Shown here piece by piece: positions 44,021 to 53,897 of a DNA stretch of 64,000 nt; position 1 is the stretch's first letter, and each line of letters begins with the position of its first letter. The stretch is from Bacteroidota bacterium (GTDB taxonomy: Bacteria; Bacteroidota; Bacteroidia; Chitinophagales; Saprospiraceae). The stretch is taken from NCBI GenBank assembly GCA_020160935.1, contig JAIUPL010000001.1, positions 372,001-436,000 of the forward strand, read 5' to 3'. Both the position numbers and the translations under genes were made by a program. The notes under the pieces are model-generated. The model made no database searches, was not told the DNA's origin, and saw nothing but the letters and a program-made list of their open reading frames with translations.

Positions 44021-46348
44021 ATGCGCCCTTTCTTTATACTACTTTTCTGTTTTGTGTGCAGCGGATGGCTACAGGCCCAGACCGATACGATTTTCCCGCC
44101 CTTGCGTATTGGCGAGTGGCAGCAGCACCTGCCCTGGCAACGCTCTACCTATGTCACCCAAAGTACCGATAAGGTGTATTACTCCACAGAATGGGCGGTG
44201 GTAGAAATTGACAAAACAGACCGGAGTCCGCGCTTTATTACCAAAGTGGAAGGGCTAAGTGATGCGGGCATCAGACTGATTCGATATAACCAGGCAACCA
44301 ATTCCCTGTTGATTGCTTATTCGAACAGCAACCTGGATATTTACCATCCTGCCGATGGAACCGTCACGAACCTGCCATTTATCTACAAGAACCTTAACCT
44401 GAGTGGCGACAAGCGGGTAAACAGTGTGTATTTTGAAGGCAAATTTGCCTATTTGTCCTGCGGTTTCGGGTTGCTGAAACTCAATATGGAACGCGCCGAA
44501 GCCACCTTCACCACTTTTACAGATGTACCAGCGAAGGCTTTTGCCATCTACAACAACTATTTCTACCTGGGCACGGAAGAAGGCCTGTTTCGCCTGCCTG
44601 CCAATGATATAAACCCGGAAGATTTCAGTCGATGGGAAATGCTGGGAGCAGCACAAGGTTTTCCGGCGGGTACATCGTATAATGCTTTGGCAGTTTGGCA
44701 GAATAACCTGTACCTTGGCATCGATGCATCCTTGTATAAATATACGGGCGCAGCACCCGAGTTGGTTACTACTAATCCGGACAATCGGCCTGTTCTTTAC
44801 ATGAGCCATGAAAACGAAGGGCTCCTCGTAGCCTGGAAAAGCGGGTATAGCGGCGTGGTGCAATACCTCGACCCCAATGGACAAAGACTGGAAATTCAGG
44901 GCGCCTGCGGGGCCACCTCTCCACTGTATGCCATTGAGGATGGTGCGAAAAAATTCTGGTTTGCCGACGACAATGAGCAGTTTCGCTACTACGATTTGGC
45001 GCAAAACAAATGCGACCTGTTTACGTTCAACTCACCCCTGTTTCAACATTCGGCTGAAATTGCGATTGAACGCGGAAAAGTGTACGTAGCAACACCGGGC
45101 GCCTTGCCCGACTTGTCGCCTTTGTTCCGCGACTGGGGTATTTACATGTATGAAGATGGCCGCTGGAAACGATTTTCAGTGGCTTCCAACCCCGAACTGG
45201 GCGATAGTTGTGGCGTTTCGCACTGGCGGGTAGCGCCACACCCTTCGGAAGATCGTTTTTATGTGGGCAGTTTTACTGGCGGCCTGATTGAAGCCACCAA
45301 GCCAGGCGCTCCGACAAAATGTTACACCCAGTACAATTCCATTTTACAAAGTGCAGGCGCTTCAGGGCAAAACCGGACGGCTATCGGTGGTCTGGCTTTT
45401 GATGAAAATGACAATCTATGGATCAGCAATTACGACGCTGTAGCCCCGATTGCTGTGCTGAAACCGGATGGTACGTTCCGCCATTTTTCCGGCGCTCCTG
45501 CCAACAATTTGCTGAATGTCACGGTCGACCACAATGGATATAAGTGGTTTGTTACCGCATTCAATGCCGGTGTGCTGGTGTATGACAGCGGGCAGGACCT
45601 CGACAGCCCTGCCGACGACCGATACCGGCTTATTTCAACCACCAACAGCGAATTGCCCTCCAATACAGTTTACAGTATTGCCGTCGATCTGGATGGCGAT
45701 GTATGGATCGGAACACAGGAAGGGGTGGTCAGTTTTGAATGCGGCAGCAATGTGTTTGACGCTGCCTGTACGGGCCGCAAACGTATTGTAACCGTCGACG
45801 GATTCAATGCTTACCTGCTCGAAACGGAAGAAGTAAAAGCCATTGCAATCGACGGCGCCAACCGGAAATGGTTTGGCACCAACAACGGCGTGTTTGTGCA
45901 ATCGCCCGATGGCATCGAACAAATAGCCCAGTACACCAACACCAACAGCCCTTTGTTCGACAATGCCATTACAGATATTGCTATCGACCAGGAAGCGGGC
46001 GAAGTTTGGATCGGTACAGAAAAAGGTATCGCATCGCTGCGCATCGAAGCCACCAAAGGCGGCAATATCAACAGCAGCACCGCCTATGCATATCCCAATC
46101 CTGTGCGCCCGGATTACGATGGGCCAATTGCTATTTACGGCCTCGCACGCGATGCCAATGTGAAAATCACTGATATCGCCGGCAACCTCGTGTATGAAGG
46201 AAAGGCGCTGGGCGGGCAAGCCGTGTGGAACGGCCGCGACTACCTGGGCCACCGTGCCGCCTCGGGCGTGTACCTGGTGATGGCGACCAGTTCGCAAAAT
46301 TTTGATTCGCCTGATGCTATTATTACCAAAGTGGTCATTCTCAACTAG
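44021..46348 (+). CDS. porZ: T9SS surface-assembly protein PorZ
   Basis: 775 residues. The signal peptide is MRPFFILLFCFVCSGWLQAQ. Two seven-bladed propeller regions are recognisable by repeats such as WAVVEIDKTDRSPRFITKVE, DGDVWIGTQEGVVSF, NRKWFGTNNGVFVQ and GEVWIGTEKGIASLRIEA. The C-terminal domain begins YAYPNPVRPDYDGPIAIYG and has VKITDIAGNLVYEG. In Porphyromonas PorZ delivers anionic LPS to the PorU attachment complex, which anchors cargo on the surface. The ATG at 44021 is chosen; codons further upstream in the same frame are read through hairpin m. Confidence 0.9.
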   Translation: MRPFFILLFCFVCSGWLQAQTDTIFPPLRIGEWQQHLPWQRSTYVTQSTDKVYYSTEWAVVEIDKTDRSPRFITKVEGLSDAGIRLIRYNQATNSLLIAYSNSNLDIYHPADGTVTNLPFIYKNLNLSGDKRVNSVYFEGKFAYLSCGFGLLKLNMERAEATFTTFTDVPAKAFAIYNNYFYLGTEEGLFRLPANDINPEDFSRWEMLGAAQGFPAGTSYNALAVWQNNLYLGIDASLYKYTGAAPELVTTNPDNRPVLYMSHENEGLLVAWKSGYSGVVQYLDPNGQRLEIQGACGATSPLYAIEDGAKKFWFADDNEQFRYYDLAQNKCDLFTFNSPLFQHSAEIAIERGKVYVATPGALPDLSPLFRDWGIYMYEDGRWKRFSVASNPELGDSCGVSHWRVAPHPSEDRFYVGSFTGGLIEATKPGAPTKCYTQYNSILQSAGASGQNRTAIGGLAFDENDNLWISNYDAVAPIAVLKPDGTFRHFSGAPANNLLNVTVDHNGYKWFVTAFNAGVLVYDSGQDLDSPADDRYRLISTTNSELPSNTVYSIAVDLDGDVWIGTQEGVVSFECGSNVFDAACTGRKRIVTVDGFNAYLLETEEVKAIAIDGANRKWFGTNNGVFVQSPDGIEQIAQYTNTNSPLFDNAITDIAIDQEAGEVWIGTEKGIASLRIEATKGGNINSSTAYAYPNPVRPDYDGPIAIYGLARDANVKITDIAGNLVYEGKALGGQAVWNGRDYLGHRAASGVYLVMATSSQNFDSPDAIITKVVILN

Positions 46349-46483
46349 TTTTTTCTGAAACGGATGAAAATCGGTTGTCCATGACCTAAATACGTGCTTT
46401 GATCCGAAAATACACCGCGTAAGGCGCGCCGACATTCGGTGCGCCTTATTTTTACGGCAATCATCCAGTCAAACTTATTCTAT

Positions 46484-48691
46484 ATGCGTCTGCTTTTTGC
46501 CATTGTTGTGCTTCTTTTTCACGCACTCCTTCCTGCTCAAAAACCTATCACCCCGGAAGACATCTGGAAAAATGATGCGTACAAAAGCAAGGGCGTTCCG
46601 GGTTTCAATTTCCGCAACGACGGGATACATTACACCTTGCTGGAAGCCAATGCTATCGTGCAATACGACCTGCGAAGTGGTGAAAAATCGGGCGTGGTGC
46701 TGGAGGCAGCCTCTCTGCAAAGCAATGCGGCGGGCTGGACGGGTAAAATTGATGACTATGTCTTCAGTGCCGATGAAAAAAAGTTGTTGCTGGCCGCAGG
46801 CAAAGAGCCTATTTATCGCTGGAGCACACGGGCCGACTACTTTGTGTACAACCCCGGCAGTAAAACCCTTACCCCGCTGATGGAAGGCCGCAAACAGCGC
46901 TACCCTGCGTTTTCTCCCGATGCTTCCAAAGTGGCCTTTGTGGTCGACAACGACCTGTATATCAGAGATCTGGCAACGGACGCTCTTACCCGTGTAACCA
47001 CCGACGGTAAAATCAACAACATCATCAACGGCGCCTCTGACTGGGTGTACGAAGAAGAATTCGAACTGCTGCGCGCCTTCGAATGGAGCCCCGATGGCAA
47101 ACACATTGCCTTTCTTCGCTTCGACGAAAGCCTCGTTCCGGAAATTACGATGGACATGTACACGGGCAAGGATTATCCGGAAGAAGTGACATTCAAATAC
47201 CCGAAAGTAGGTGAAAAAAACGCCGTTGTAACCGCGCATTTGTACGACCTCGCTTCGGCCAAAACCCAGGAAATTCAAATTCCCGATCGGCAGCCAGAAA
47301 AAGACGACTACCTGCCCCGCCTCGACTGGACGCCGACCGGCAAGGTGTGCCTTACCTGGATGAACCGGCACCAAAATCAAAAACGCCTGGTGCTGGCAGA
47401 CCCCGCTACCGGAAACTGTAGCACCCTATTGGAAGAAAATAGCAAGTATTACCTTGATTTGCATGATGTTACGTTCTTATCGGATGGTTCCGGTTTTATC
47501 ATTCAGAGCGAAAAAAGCGGCTTCAACCACCTGTACAAATACAACATGCAAGGGCAGGAAGTGGCAGCCCTTACTAAAGGTAAATGGGATGTGAGTGATT
47601 TTTTCGGCGTCGATGAAAAAAACGGGACCGTATTCTTTCAGGCCGGTGCCGAAAAACCCATGCAACGCGAACTGTACAGCGTCAACCTCGATGGCAAAAA
47701 ACGCAAGAAAATAAGCGGCCCGGAAGGCTGGCACAATGCGCAGTTCAGCAAAACCTTCGACTATTTTGTCGATAGTTATGCCACCGCCAATTCGCCAACG
47801 CAGTATTCCGTACGCACCCGTACGGGCAGCCTGGTGCGTATGCTGGAAACCAATAGTACGCTGCAAACCAAACAACTCGAACACAAGGTGGCGCCCGTAG
47901 ATTTTTTCAGTTTTAAAACCTCTGAAAATGTAGAACTCAATGGCTGGATGATCAAACCTACCGCTCCGCAATACCAGAACCAGAAACTGCCCGTGCTGAT
48001 GTTTGTGTATGGCGGTCCCGGCAACCAGCAGGTGACCGAACAGTGGAAAGGCGCCAATTACTGGTGGTTTCAAATGCTGGCACAGCAAGGATATGTGGTG
48101 GCCTGCGTCGACAATCGGGGTACGGGCGGCCGCGGCGAAGAATTCAAAAAAATGACCTACAAACAACTCGGCCACTACGAAACCATCGACCAGATCGAAA
48201 CGGCAAAATACCTGGGCGGCTTGCCCTTTATCGACAAAGAACGCATCGGTATTTTCGGATGGAGTTATGGCGGCTACATGTCGAGCAACGCCATTCTGAA
48301 AGGTAAGGACGTGTTCAAGGCTGCCATCGCCGTAGCGCCTGTTACCAACTGGAAATGGTACGACAGCGTGTACACCGAACGCTACATGCAAACCCACGAG
48401 GAAAATCCTGCTGGATACGACGACAATTCGCCGGTCAACTTTGCCGATCAACTGGAAGGCCAGTACCTGCTGGTGCATGGCCTAGCCGACGATAATGTAC
48501 ATTTTCAGAATACGGCCGAAATGGCCAACCAATTGATTGTCAACAACAAGCAGTTTGAAACAATGGTGTACCCCAATCAGGCCCACAGTATTTCAGACCC
48601 GAATGCCAAACTGCACCTCTACAACCTGATGACCAAATTTCTCAACGAAAAACTCAAGGGGAAAAAAGAAGGCGAAGTGTCGAAACCGTAG
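46484..48691 (+). CDS. S9 family peptidase (dipeptidyl peptidase IV-like)
   Basis: 735 residues with signal peptide MRLLFAIVVLLFHALLPAQ. An eight-bladed DPP IV-type propeller (about 30-480) includes NDLYIRDLATDALTRVTTDG and YEEEFELLRAFEWSPDGKHI, which contains the Glu pair that holds the substrate N-terminus. The hydrolase domain has nucleophile Ser594 in GIFGWSYGGYMSSNA, with the His in NQAHSISDP. It should cut dipeptides after Pro or Ala in the periplasm. The ATG at 46484 begins the signal peptide. Confidence 0.92.
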   Translation: MRLLFAIVVLLFHALLPAQKPITPEDIWKNDAYKSKGVPGFNFRNDGIHYTLLEANAIVQYDLRSGEKSGVVLEAASLQSNAAGWTGKIDDYVFSADEKKLLLAAGKEPIYRWSTRADYFVYNPGSKTLTPLMEGRKQRYPAFSPDASKVAFVVDNDLYIRDLATDALTRVTTDGKINNIINGASDWVYEEEFELLRAFEWSPDGKHIAFLRFDESLVPEITMDMYTGKDYPEEVTFKYPKVGEKNAVVTAHLYDLASAKTQEIQIPDRQPEKDDYLPRLDWTPTGKVCLTWMNRHQNQKRLVLADPATGNCSTLLEENSKYYLDLHDVTFLSDGSGFIIQSEKSGFNHLYKYNMQGQEVAALTKGKWDVSDFFGVDEKNGTVFFQAGAEKPMQRELYSVNLDGKKRKKISGPEGWHNAQFSKTFDYFVDSYATANSPTQYSVRTRTGSLVRMLETNSTLQTKQLEHKVAPVDFFSFKTSENVELNGWMIKPTAPQYQNQKLPVLMFVYGGPGNQQVTEQWKGANYWWFQMLAQQGYVVACVDNRGTGGRGEEFKKMTYKQLGHYETIDQIETAKYLGGLPFIDKERIGIFGWSYGGYMSSNAILKGKDVFKAAIAVAPVTNWKWYDSVYTERYMQTHEENPAGYDDNSPVNFADQLEGQYLLVHGLADDNVHFQNTAEMANQLIVNNKQFETMVYPNQAHSISDPNAKLHLYNLMTKFLNEKLKGKKEGEVSKP

Positions 48692-48733
48692 TAGAAGGAC
48701 TTATGCTACCTTCGGGCCTCGTTAACCACCTGC

Positions 48734-49840
48734 ATGGATCACATTCCCTTTTTTCGCGCCCGGCTCCTGCAATGGGCTGCCGAACACCCACGGCCTATGC
48801 CCTGGAAAGGGGAGCGCGATCCGTACAAAATCTGGCTCTCGGAAATTATCCTCCAGCAGACCCGGGTAGAGCAAGGGCTGCCGTACTATGAAAAATTTGT
48901 AGCGGCCTATCCCACGGTGACCGATCTGGCGCTTGCCCCGGAAGATGAGTTATTCAAACTGTGGGAAGGGCTGGGGTACTACTCCCGCGCCCGCAACCTG
49001 CATTTTACGGCAAAATACATCGCTACGGCGCTCGACGGCCGTTTCCCGGATACCTACGACACCATCAGGGCCCTCAAGGGCGTGGGCGACTACACTGCAG
49101 CGGCCATTGCTTCCTTCGCCTACGACCTGCCGCATGCTGTGCTGGATGGCAATGTGTACCGCATTCTGGCGCGGTTTTTTGGCATCGACATGCCGACTGA
49201 TACGCCTGCGGCGAAAAAAGAATTTACGCGCCTGGCCCAGCAGGTGCTCGATGCCGAACGGCCCGCAGCCTTCAATCAGGCCATAATGGATTTCGGCGCC
49301 ACACACTGTACCCCACAGCAACCCCGCTGTGCTACCTGCCCAATGCAGCCGCATTGTGTCGCTTTTCAAAGCGGGAGGGTGCAGGAACTGCCCATCAAAT
49401 CGAAAAAACTGATCAAAAAAGAGCGCTATTTCTGCTACTTTATCTTCCATTACAAGGGCGATACCTGGGTGCGGAAACGTACTGGCAAGGATATTTGGCA
49501 TGGATTGTTCGACTTTCCGGCTATGGAGTCGTCCGAACGACCCAATTGGCCGGAAAGCCGAACCGACATGGAACAATGGGTGCGAACACATCTTTTTCAG
49601 GAAACCACCCTCGATTTTCAGGTGACCCAGGTATCGAAGCCATATCGGCAAACACTCACCCACCGGCAGGTAGCGGCTATTTTTGTTGAGTTGGACCTGC
49701 AGAAAGAATTACCGGTGCATTTACCGGCATTTTCAGAGGTACAACGGGTATCGTGGGCCGATTTGAAAAAAAATATTGCAGTACCACGCCTGATTGATTG
49801 GTATTTGCAGGATAAAGCTGGAACTTTAAGTTTGTTTTGA
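48734..49840 (+). CDS. mutY: A/G-specific adenine DNA glycosylase
   Basis: 368 residues. It removes adenine mispaired with 8-oxoguanine. The helix-hairpin-helix with catalytic region reads ALKGVGDYTAAAIASFAYD; the iron-sulfur ligands follow the C-x6-C-x2-C-x5-C pattern in CTPQQPRCATCPMQPHC. A NUDIX-like 8-oxoG-recognition domain occupies the C-terminal third (KDIWHGLFDFP). mutY-ssb-gldE is a common order in Bacteroidota and is preserved here. Confidence 0.95.
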   Translation: MDHIPFFRARLLQWAAEHPRPMPWKGERDPYKIWLSEIILQQTRVEQGLPYYEKFVAAYPTVTDLALAPEDELFKLWEGLGYYSRARNLHFTAKYIATALDGRFPDTYDTIRALKGVGDYTAAAIASFAYDLPHAVLDGNVYRILARFFGIDMPTDTPAAKKEFTRLAQQVLDAERPAAFNQAIMDFGATHCTPQQPRCATCPMQPHCVAFQSGRVQELPIKSKKLIKKERYFCYFIFHYKGDTWVRKRTGKDIWHGLFDFPAMESSERPNWPESRTDMEQWVRTHLFQETTLDFQVTQVSKPYRQTLTHRQVAAIFVELDLQKELPVHLPAFSEVQRVSWADLKKNIAVPRLIDWYLQDKAGTLSLF

Positions 49841-49903
49841 AGGTAGCCGGATTCCCCGGTGCAATAGTTCTAATAATTTACTTTTAAAACACAATTCACA
49901 ATT

Positions 49904-50344
49904 ATGATCAACAAAGTAACCCTCATCGGAAATCTGGGCGGCGACCCGGAAGTCCGCCACCTCGAAAACGGCACTGCTGTCGGCCGTTTTTCCCTCGCTA
50001 CCAACGAGAACTACAAAGACAAAGACGGCAACTGGCAAAAACTGACCGAATGGCACAACGTCGTAGTATGGCGTGAACTGGCAGATCGGGCGGAAAAGCA
50101 ACTCAAAAAAGGCATGATGGTATATGTGGAAGGAAAAATATCCTACCGCAAATACGCAGGCCAGGACGGCGTGGAACGCAACGTGACCGACATCGTGGCC
50201 AACAACCTGCGCATCCTGGAAAAACTGGAAGGTAGCGGCAGCGATAGCCGTTTTCCGGTCAGTGAACCAGCCCGTAGTGCCGCAGCCGTCACCATGCCCG
50301 CCGACGCTCCGCCGCCGGCAGATGGCGACGATTTGCCATTCTAA
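49904..50344 (+). CDS. ssb: Single-stranded DNA-binding protein
   Basis: 146 residues. An OB fold opens with NKVTLIGNLGGDPEVRHLENG, followed by WHNVVVWRELADRAEKQLKKG and VYVEGKISYRKY. A short disordered linker leads to the acidic tip DGDDLPF, which docks replication and repair partners. It lies between mutY and gldE on the same strand. A near-match to the -7 box (TACTTTTA) precedes it, so it may also be transcribed on its own. Confidence 0.95.
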   Translation: MINKVTLIGNLGGDPEVRHLENGTAVGRFSLATNENYKDKDGNWQKLTEWHNVVVWRELADRAEKQLKKGMMVYVEGKISYRKYAGQDGVERNVTDIVANNLRILEKLEGSGSDSRFPVSEPARSAAAVTMPADAPPPADGDDLPF

Positions 50345-50357
50345 CATCCTTTGATAC

Positions 50358-50417
50358 CTCGAGAGGGAGCCCCTCGCTTCCGTTCTATTGCCTTTCAAAA
50401 CACTGCTCCCTCTCGAG
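50358..50417. repeat. Inverted repeat between ssb and gldE (site q)
   Basis: CTCGAGAGGGAGC (50358-50370) pairs perfectly with GCTCCCTCTCGAG (50405-50417) across 34 bases. It starts 14 bases after the ssb stop. Its arms are not tandem repeats, so its link to the other elements is uncertain. Confidence 0.8.
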
Positions 50418-50438
50418 TATTTCCTTTCGATTCCTTTC

Positions 50439-51698
50439 ATGTTCTGGTTTTTCGTCGGCTTGATCCTGTTCATTTTGGTCACTGTGGCCGAACGCGCCCT
50501 GGTGGGCCTGTCGCCGCACGACCTGGAACAATTACGACTCGCCGAACGCCCTGCCTCACGCAACGCCTATTTGCTGGGGCAGGAAGACATTCGGTCGGCC
50601 CTGACCGCACTGATGTTTGCAAAGGTTTTCCTGCAGGTCATCCTGGTAGTGATCGGCTGTGTCGCTTTTTTTGGCTCCGAATGGATTAGAATAAACCTGG
50701 CCAACAGCGCTACGTATTTTGGATGGCCTGAATTTATACTTTGGGGTATCGCGTCCCTTTCTCTTTCCATTTTGCTGGCCCTTCTGTTCTGGGGCATTCA
50801 AAAAACAGATTTGTTCAAAAGCAGTAGCAGCACCCTTTTTTGGGTGCAGAGACTCACACCATTTATCTATTTCTGGAAAAAACTATTTAGCCCCGTTCTT
50901 CCGAAAGAACCGCAAAAAGAAACACATCAGACCGGAACACCGCACGATCATTCCAATACGACCGGTAACAGCGAAAAGCGGGAAATGGAATTGCTGAAAA
51001 GCATTGTGAAATTCAGCGACGTAACGGTAAAGCAGGTCATGCAGCCGCGCACCAAGGTAGTGGGCGTGGATTTCAGGACGGATTTTCAGGAGTTGCTGCA
51101 AATTGTGAGAGAATCGGAGTTTTCCCGCCTGCCTGTGTATGACGACGACCTGGACAACATCACAGGCATTCTTTATGTAAAAGACCTGCTGCTGCACCTC
51201 GATGCACCGGCGGAGTTCGAGTGGCAACCACTTATTCGTACCAATGTGATGCTGGTGCCCGAGAGCAAGCGATGCAGCGAACTGCTCGAAGAATTCAAGC
51301 AGCAAAAAATTCACATGGCCGTGGTGGTCGACGAATACGGCGGAAGCGCAGGCATCGTTACCATGGAAGACATTCTGGAAGAAATTACCGGCGATATTCG
51401 CGACGAATTCGATGAAGACAGCGAAATCCGCTACCGCAAACTCGACGAATACACCTACCTCTTTGAAGGCCCCACCTTGCTCAACGACGTATGCCGCATT
51501 GCAGGCCTCGATGCTGCCGCATTCGATGCCGTGCGAGGCAATGCCGATACACTGGCCGGCCTCGTGCTGGAACTGCGCGGCGACATCCCTAAAACAGGTG
51601 TAGAAATACCCTGGAACGGGTTTCTGTTTACGATTACGGCTGCCGATAACCGCCGTGTATCGCAGATTAAACTAGGCCTGCCGAGGCTGGGGAATTGA
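50439..51698 (+). CDS. gldE: Gliding motility-associated protein GldE (CBS/CorC-HlyC domain)
   Basis: 419 residues. An N-terminal CNNM-like membrane region has hydrophobic stretches at about 1-17, 50-70 and 85-110. Two CBS domains follow: VMQPRTKVVGVDFRTDFQEL...SRLPVYDDDL, and MAVVVDEYGGSAGIVTMEDIL. A CorC/HlyC C-terminal domain closes the protein. Position after mutY and ssb supports GldE. gldD, its usual next neighbour, is missing here. The ATG at 50439 is chosen because an upstream TTG start would lie inside inverted repeat q. It ends four bases before the convergent DUF3089 gene. Confidence 0.88.
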   Translation: MFWFFVGLILFILVTVAERALVGLSPHDLEQLRLAERPASRNAYLLGQEDIRSALTALMFAKVFLQVILVVIGCVAFFGSEWIRINLANSATYFGWPEFILWGIASLSLSILLALLFWGIQKTDLFKSSSSTLFWVQRLTPFIYFWKKLFSPVLPKEPQKETHQTGTPHDHSNTTGNSEKREMELLKSIVKFSDVTVKQVMQPRTKVVGVDFRTDFQELLQIVRESEFSRLPVYDDDLDNITGILYVKDLLLHLDAPAEFEWQPLIRTNVMLVPESKRCSELLEEFKQQKIHMAVVVDEYGGSAGIVTMEDILEEITGDIRDEFDEDSEIRYRKLDEYTYLFEGPTLLNDVCRIAGLDAAAFDAVRGNADTLAGLVLELRGDIPKTGVEIPWNGFLFTITAADNRRVSQIKLGLPRLGN

Positions 51699-51702
51699 TC
51701 TC

Positions 51703-52728
51703 CTATTTCTTCGCGTCTGTATACGCCTTCACCCGCGCCTGCGCATTCTCCCGTACATTCAAATAGTACAAATTCAAATCGCCGATATGGTAATTTTTAC
51801 GCGTCAGCAGGATGCTGCCCGGAAATTTGGGTTTGGCAGCCAGCAAAATCCCCTTGTACACCTCGGCGTCTGTTACCCGTGGGCGCAGCACACCAAAGGG
51901 ACTGATGACGGCGCCGGAATTGGAGGTTTTAGGGGCATAGGTTTTTTCTGTTACGCTCCAGTTGAGCGGGTTGGTGCATACAATTTCCGGCTGGTAGGCT
52001 TTGCGCAAGCCGTATTTTCGGTTCCAGGTGCGCCAGGTACAATAGCAGCCGGTTTGGTCGGGGGTGGCGCAGGGAGGAATCTGCGCAAAGAAATTGCCCG
52101 GCACGGGCCAGCCTACGATGTATCCGGCCACAAACTGTTGTGCAATCGGGTGGTTTTCAATCATTTCCTTTATTAAGAACATCGCATGCCGTGAGCCTTG
52201 GCTATGCGCGGCAATAATGAACGGCCGGCCGTGGTTCCAGTGGTCGAGGTAGTATTGAAATGCCGCTTTTACATCCGAATACGCTACATCGAGCGCTTCT
52301 TTAGCCGATGTACTGTCCTTTTTGGCAAAAAAAACATGCAAATGTGCCTGCCGGTAGCGCGGGGCAAATACACGGCCCGCGCCATTAAAAATGGAGGCCT
52401 GAAAAAGAATGGAACTCTCATCGGTTTTTTTGTTGGTTTTGGCATCCCTTACATCGGCATTCCAGGCATTTTCATAACGTTTGCTGCCGGTGTAGGTAGT
52501 AGGATGCAGGAAAAAAACATCTACCCCGGAACTATCCTGCAAATCGGGCAGTCCGGCGGGTGTTCGGTCGGCAGGGTCTTTTTTATCGGGGTGGGCTGCC
52601 CAGTTGTCGAGGCTGGCGTAGTCGGGCGCCGGCGGCACATTCAGGGGAGCGAAAGCCTGTTTGGGGTGTACGGCGCAACCGTTGAGCACGAGCCAGCAAG
52701 CGCAAAAGAGAAGAAGGATTTTATTCAT
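51703..52728 (-). CDS. DUF3089 family lipoprotein, alpha/beta-hydrolase-like
   Basis: 341 residues. The signal ends LVLNGC, a clear lipobox. The core shows VDVFFLHPTTYTG, AFQYYLDHWNHGRPFIIAAHSQGSRHAMFL with the nucleophile Ser in HSQGS, and WPVPGNFFAQIPPCATPDQTGCYCTW. DUF3089 proteins are predicted lipase/esterase-like hydrolases of unknown substrate, anchored in the envelope. The ATG at 52728 starts the lipoprotein signal. It is divergent from another hydrolase gene at 52836. Confidence 0.87.
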   Translation of the reverse strand: MNKILLLFCACWLVLNGCAVHPKQAFAPLNVPPAPDYASLDNWAAHPDKKDPADRTPAGLPDLQDSSGVDVFFLHPTTYTGSKRYENAWNADVRDAKTNKKTDESSILFQASIFNGAGRVFAPRYRQAHLHVFFAKKDSTSAKEALDVAYSDVKAAFQYYLDHWNHGRPFIIAAHSQGSRHAMFLIKEMIENHPIAQQFVAGYIVGWPVPGNFFAQIPPCATPDQTGCYCTWRTWNRKYGLRKAYQPEIVCTNPLNWSVTEKTYAPKTSNSGAVISPFGVLRPRVTDAEVYKGILLAAKPKFPGSILLTRKNYHIGDLNLYYLNVRENAQARVKAYTDAKK

Positions 52729-52835
52729 AACAGATAAAGTTGTAGCAAAGCGGGAATTGCGATAAAAGTAGATGCAAATACGAGATTTATCTAAAACCGG
52801 ATCACGTATTCTGTTGTTCCGGCGTTGTTTGTACC

Positions 52836-53753
52836 ATGAAAAAAATATTGCGCAAAAGTGTACGTATAACAGCCTGGACGCTGCCGTTTGTTTTCTTGCT
52901 CGGCTGGTGGGGCGTGGAAAACGTATTGCCATACTGGCCCATAAAACCCTTTCGCCAAAACCCGGAACATGCCTCCTGGCGCATCCCCAAAGGTGCACAC
53001 CCGGAAAACTATGGCCTCCGGGCGGATTCATTTGAAGTTCGCACGACCGACAGCATCCAACTGAAAGGCCTGTATATTCCGGCCCAGGCTCCTGCCCATA
53101 AAACGCTGATTTTGCTGCATGGCATCAGCAGTTGTAAGGAATTTTTTCTGCCTGCGGCTGAAAAACTTACCAGACATGGCTTCAACGTTGTGCTGTTTGA
53201 TTTGCGCGCACACGGACAAAGCGGCGGCGAGTACTGCACCTTTGGCGCATGTGAAAAACACGATGTGAGTGCGGTAGTGGATATGCTGCTGGCCCGCGAT
53301 TCCACACAGAAAATCGGCGTGCTGGGCCACTCCTTGGGCGGCGCAATTGCCCTGCAGGCCCTGGCGGAAGATAAACGACTCCAGTTTGGCGTCATTGAAA
53401 GCACATTTCATAGCCTGGAAGCCGTGGTAGAGCAATACGGGGTGAATTACTTTGGCATAAGAAGTCCCTGGCTGGCACACCACACCCTCGATAAAGCAGC
53501 GGGAATTGCCCATTTCAATCCATATGAAGTCATGCCTTGCGAGTCGGCACGCCAGATCACCCAACCAATTTTTATGTCGCATGGCGATCAGGACGAGCGC
53601 ATTCCATGGCAATTCGGCAAACAAAACTTCGATCAACTCGCTTCTGTCGACAAGCAGTGGTACCTGATTCCCGGCGCGCACCACAATGGCTTGTGGCAAA
53701 CCGGTGGCGCAGCATACGAAGCGGCGCTGATGGGATTCCTGGATAGACAGTGA
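52836..53753 (+). CDS. Alpha/beta hydrolase with N-terminal membrane anchor
   Basis: 305 residues. A basic N-terminus and a hydrophobic segment (about 13-30) suggest a membrane anchor with the enzyme outside the cytosol. The fold shows TLILLHGISSCKEFF (oxyanion HG), VVLFDLRAHGQSGG, IGVLGHSLGGAIALQA with the nucleophile Ser, HGDQDERIPW with the Asp and GAHHNGLW with the His. The substrate is unknown; relatives are called serine aminopeptidase or S33-like. Hairpin n begins four bases after its stop. Confidence 0.87.
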   Translation: MKKILRKSVRITAWTLPFVFLLGWWGVENVLPYWPIKPFRQNPEHASWRIPKGAHPENYGLRADSFEVRTTDSIQLKGLYIPAQAPAHKTLILLHGISSCKEFFLPAAEKLTRHGFNVVLFDLRAHGQSGGEYCTFGACEKHDVSAVVDMLLARDSTQKIGVLGHSLGGAIALQALAEDKRLQFGVIESTFHSLEAVVEQYGVNYFGIRSPWLAHHTLDKAAGIAHFNPYEVMPCESARQITQPIFMSHGDQDERIPWQFGKQNFDQLASVDKQWYLIPGAHHNGLWQTGGAAYEAALMGFLDRQ

Positions 53754-53757
53754 GATT

Positions 53758-53897
53758 AGTTATCCGTTATCAGTTATTGGTTATCAGGGTGGTAGGGCAC
53801 CATCTGTACCAATGCTTCGTATCTGTTTTATGTAGCCAAACTTTTGTACAGATGGTGCCCTACCACCCTGATAACCAATAACTGATAACGGATAACT
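53758..53897. repeat. Hairpin element (site n), 52-base perfect arms
   Basis: 53758-53809 and 53846-53897 are perfect inverted copies around a 36-base loop. The outer heptamers are CCGTTAT/CAGTTAT/TGGTTAT. The right arm contains part of the TAG of the convergent gene at 53896. The core does not match family 1 or 2. Confidence 0.95.
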
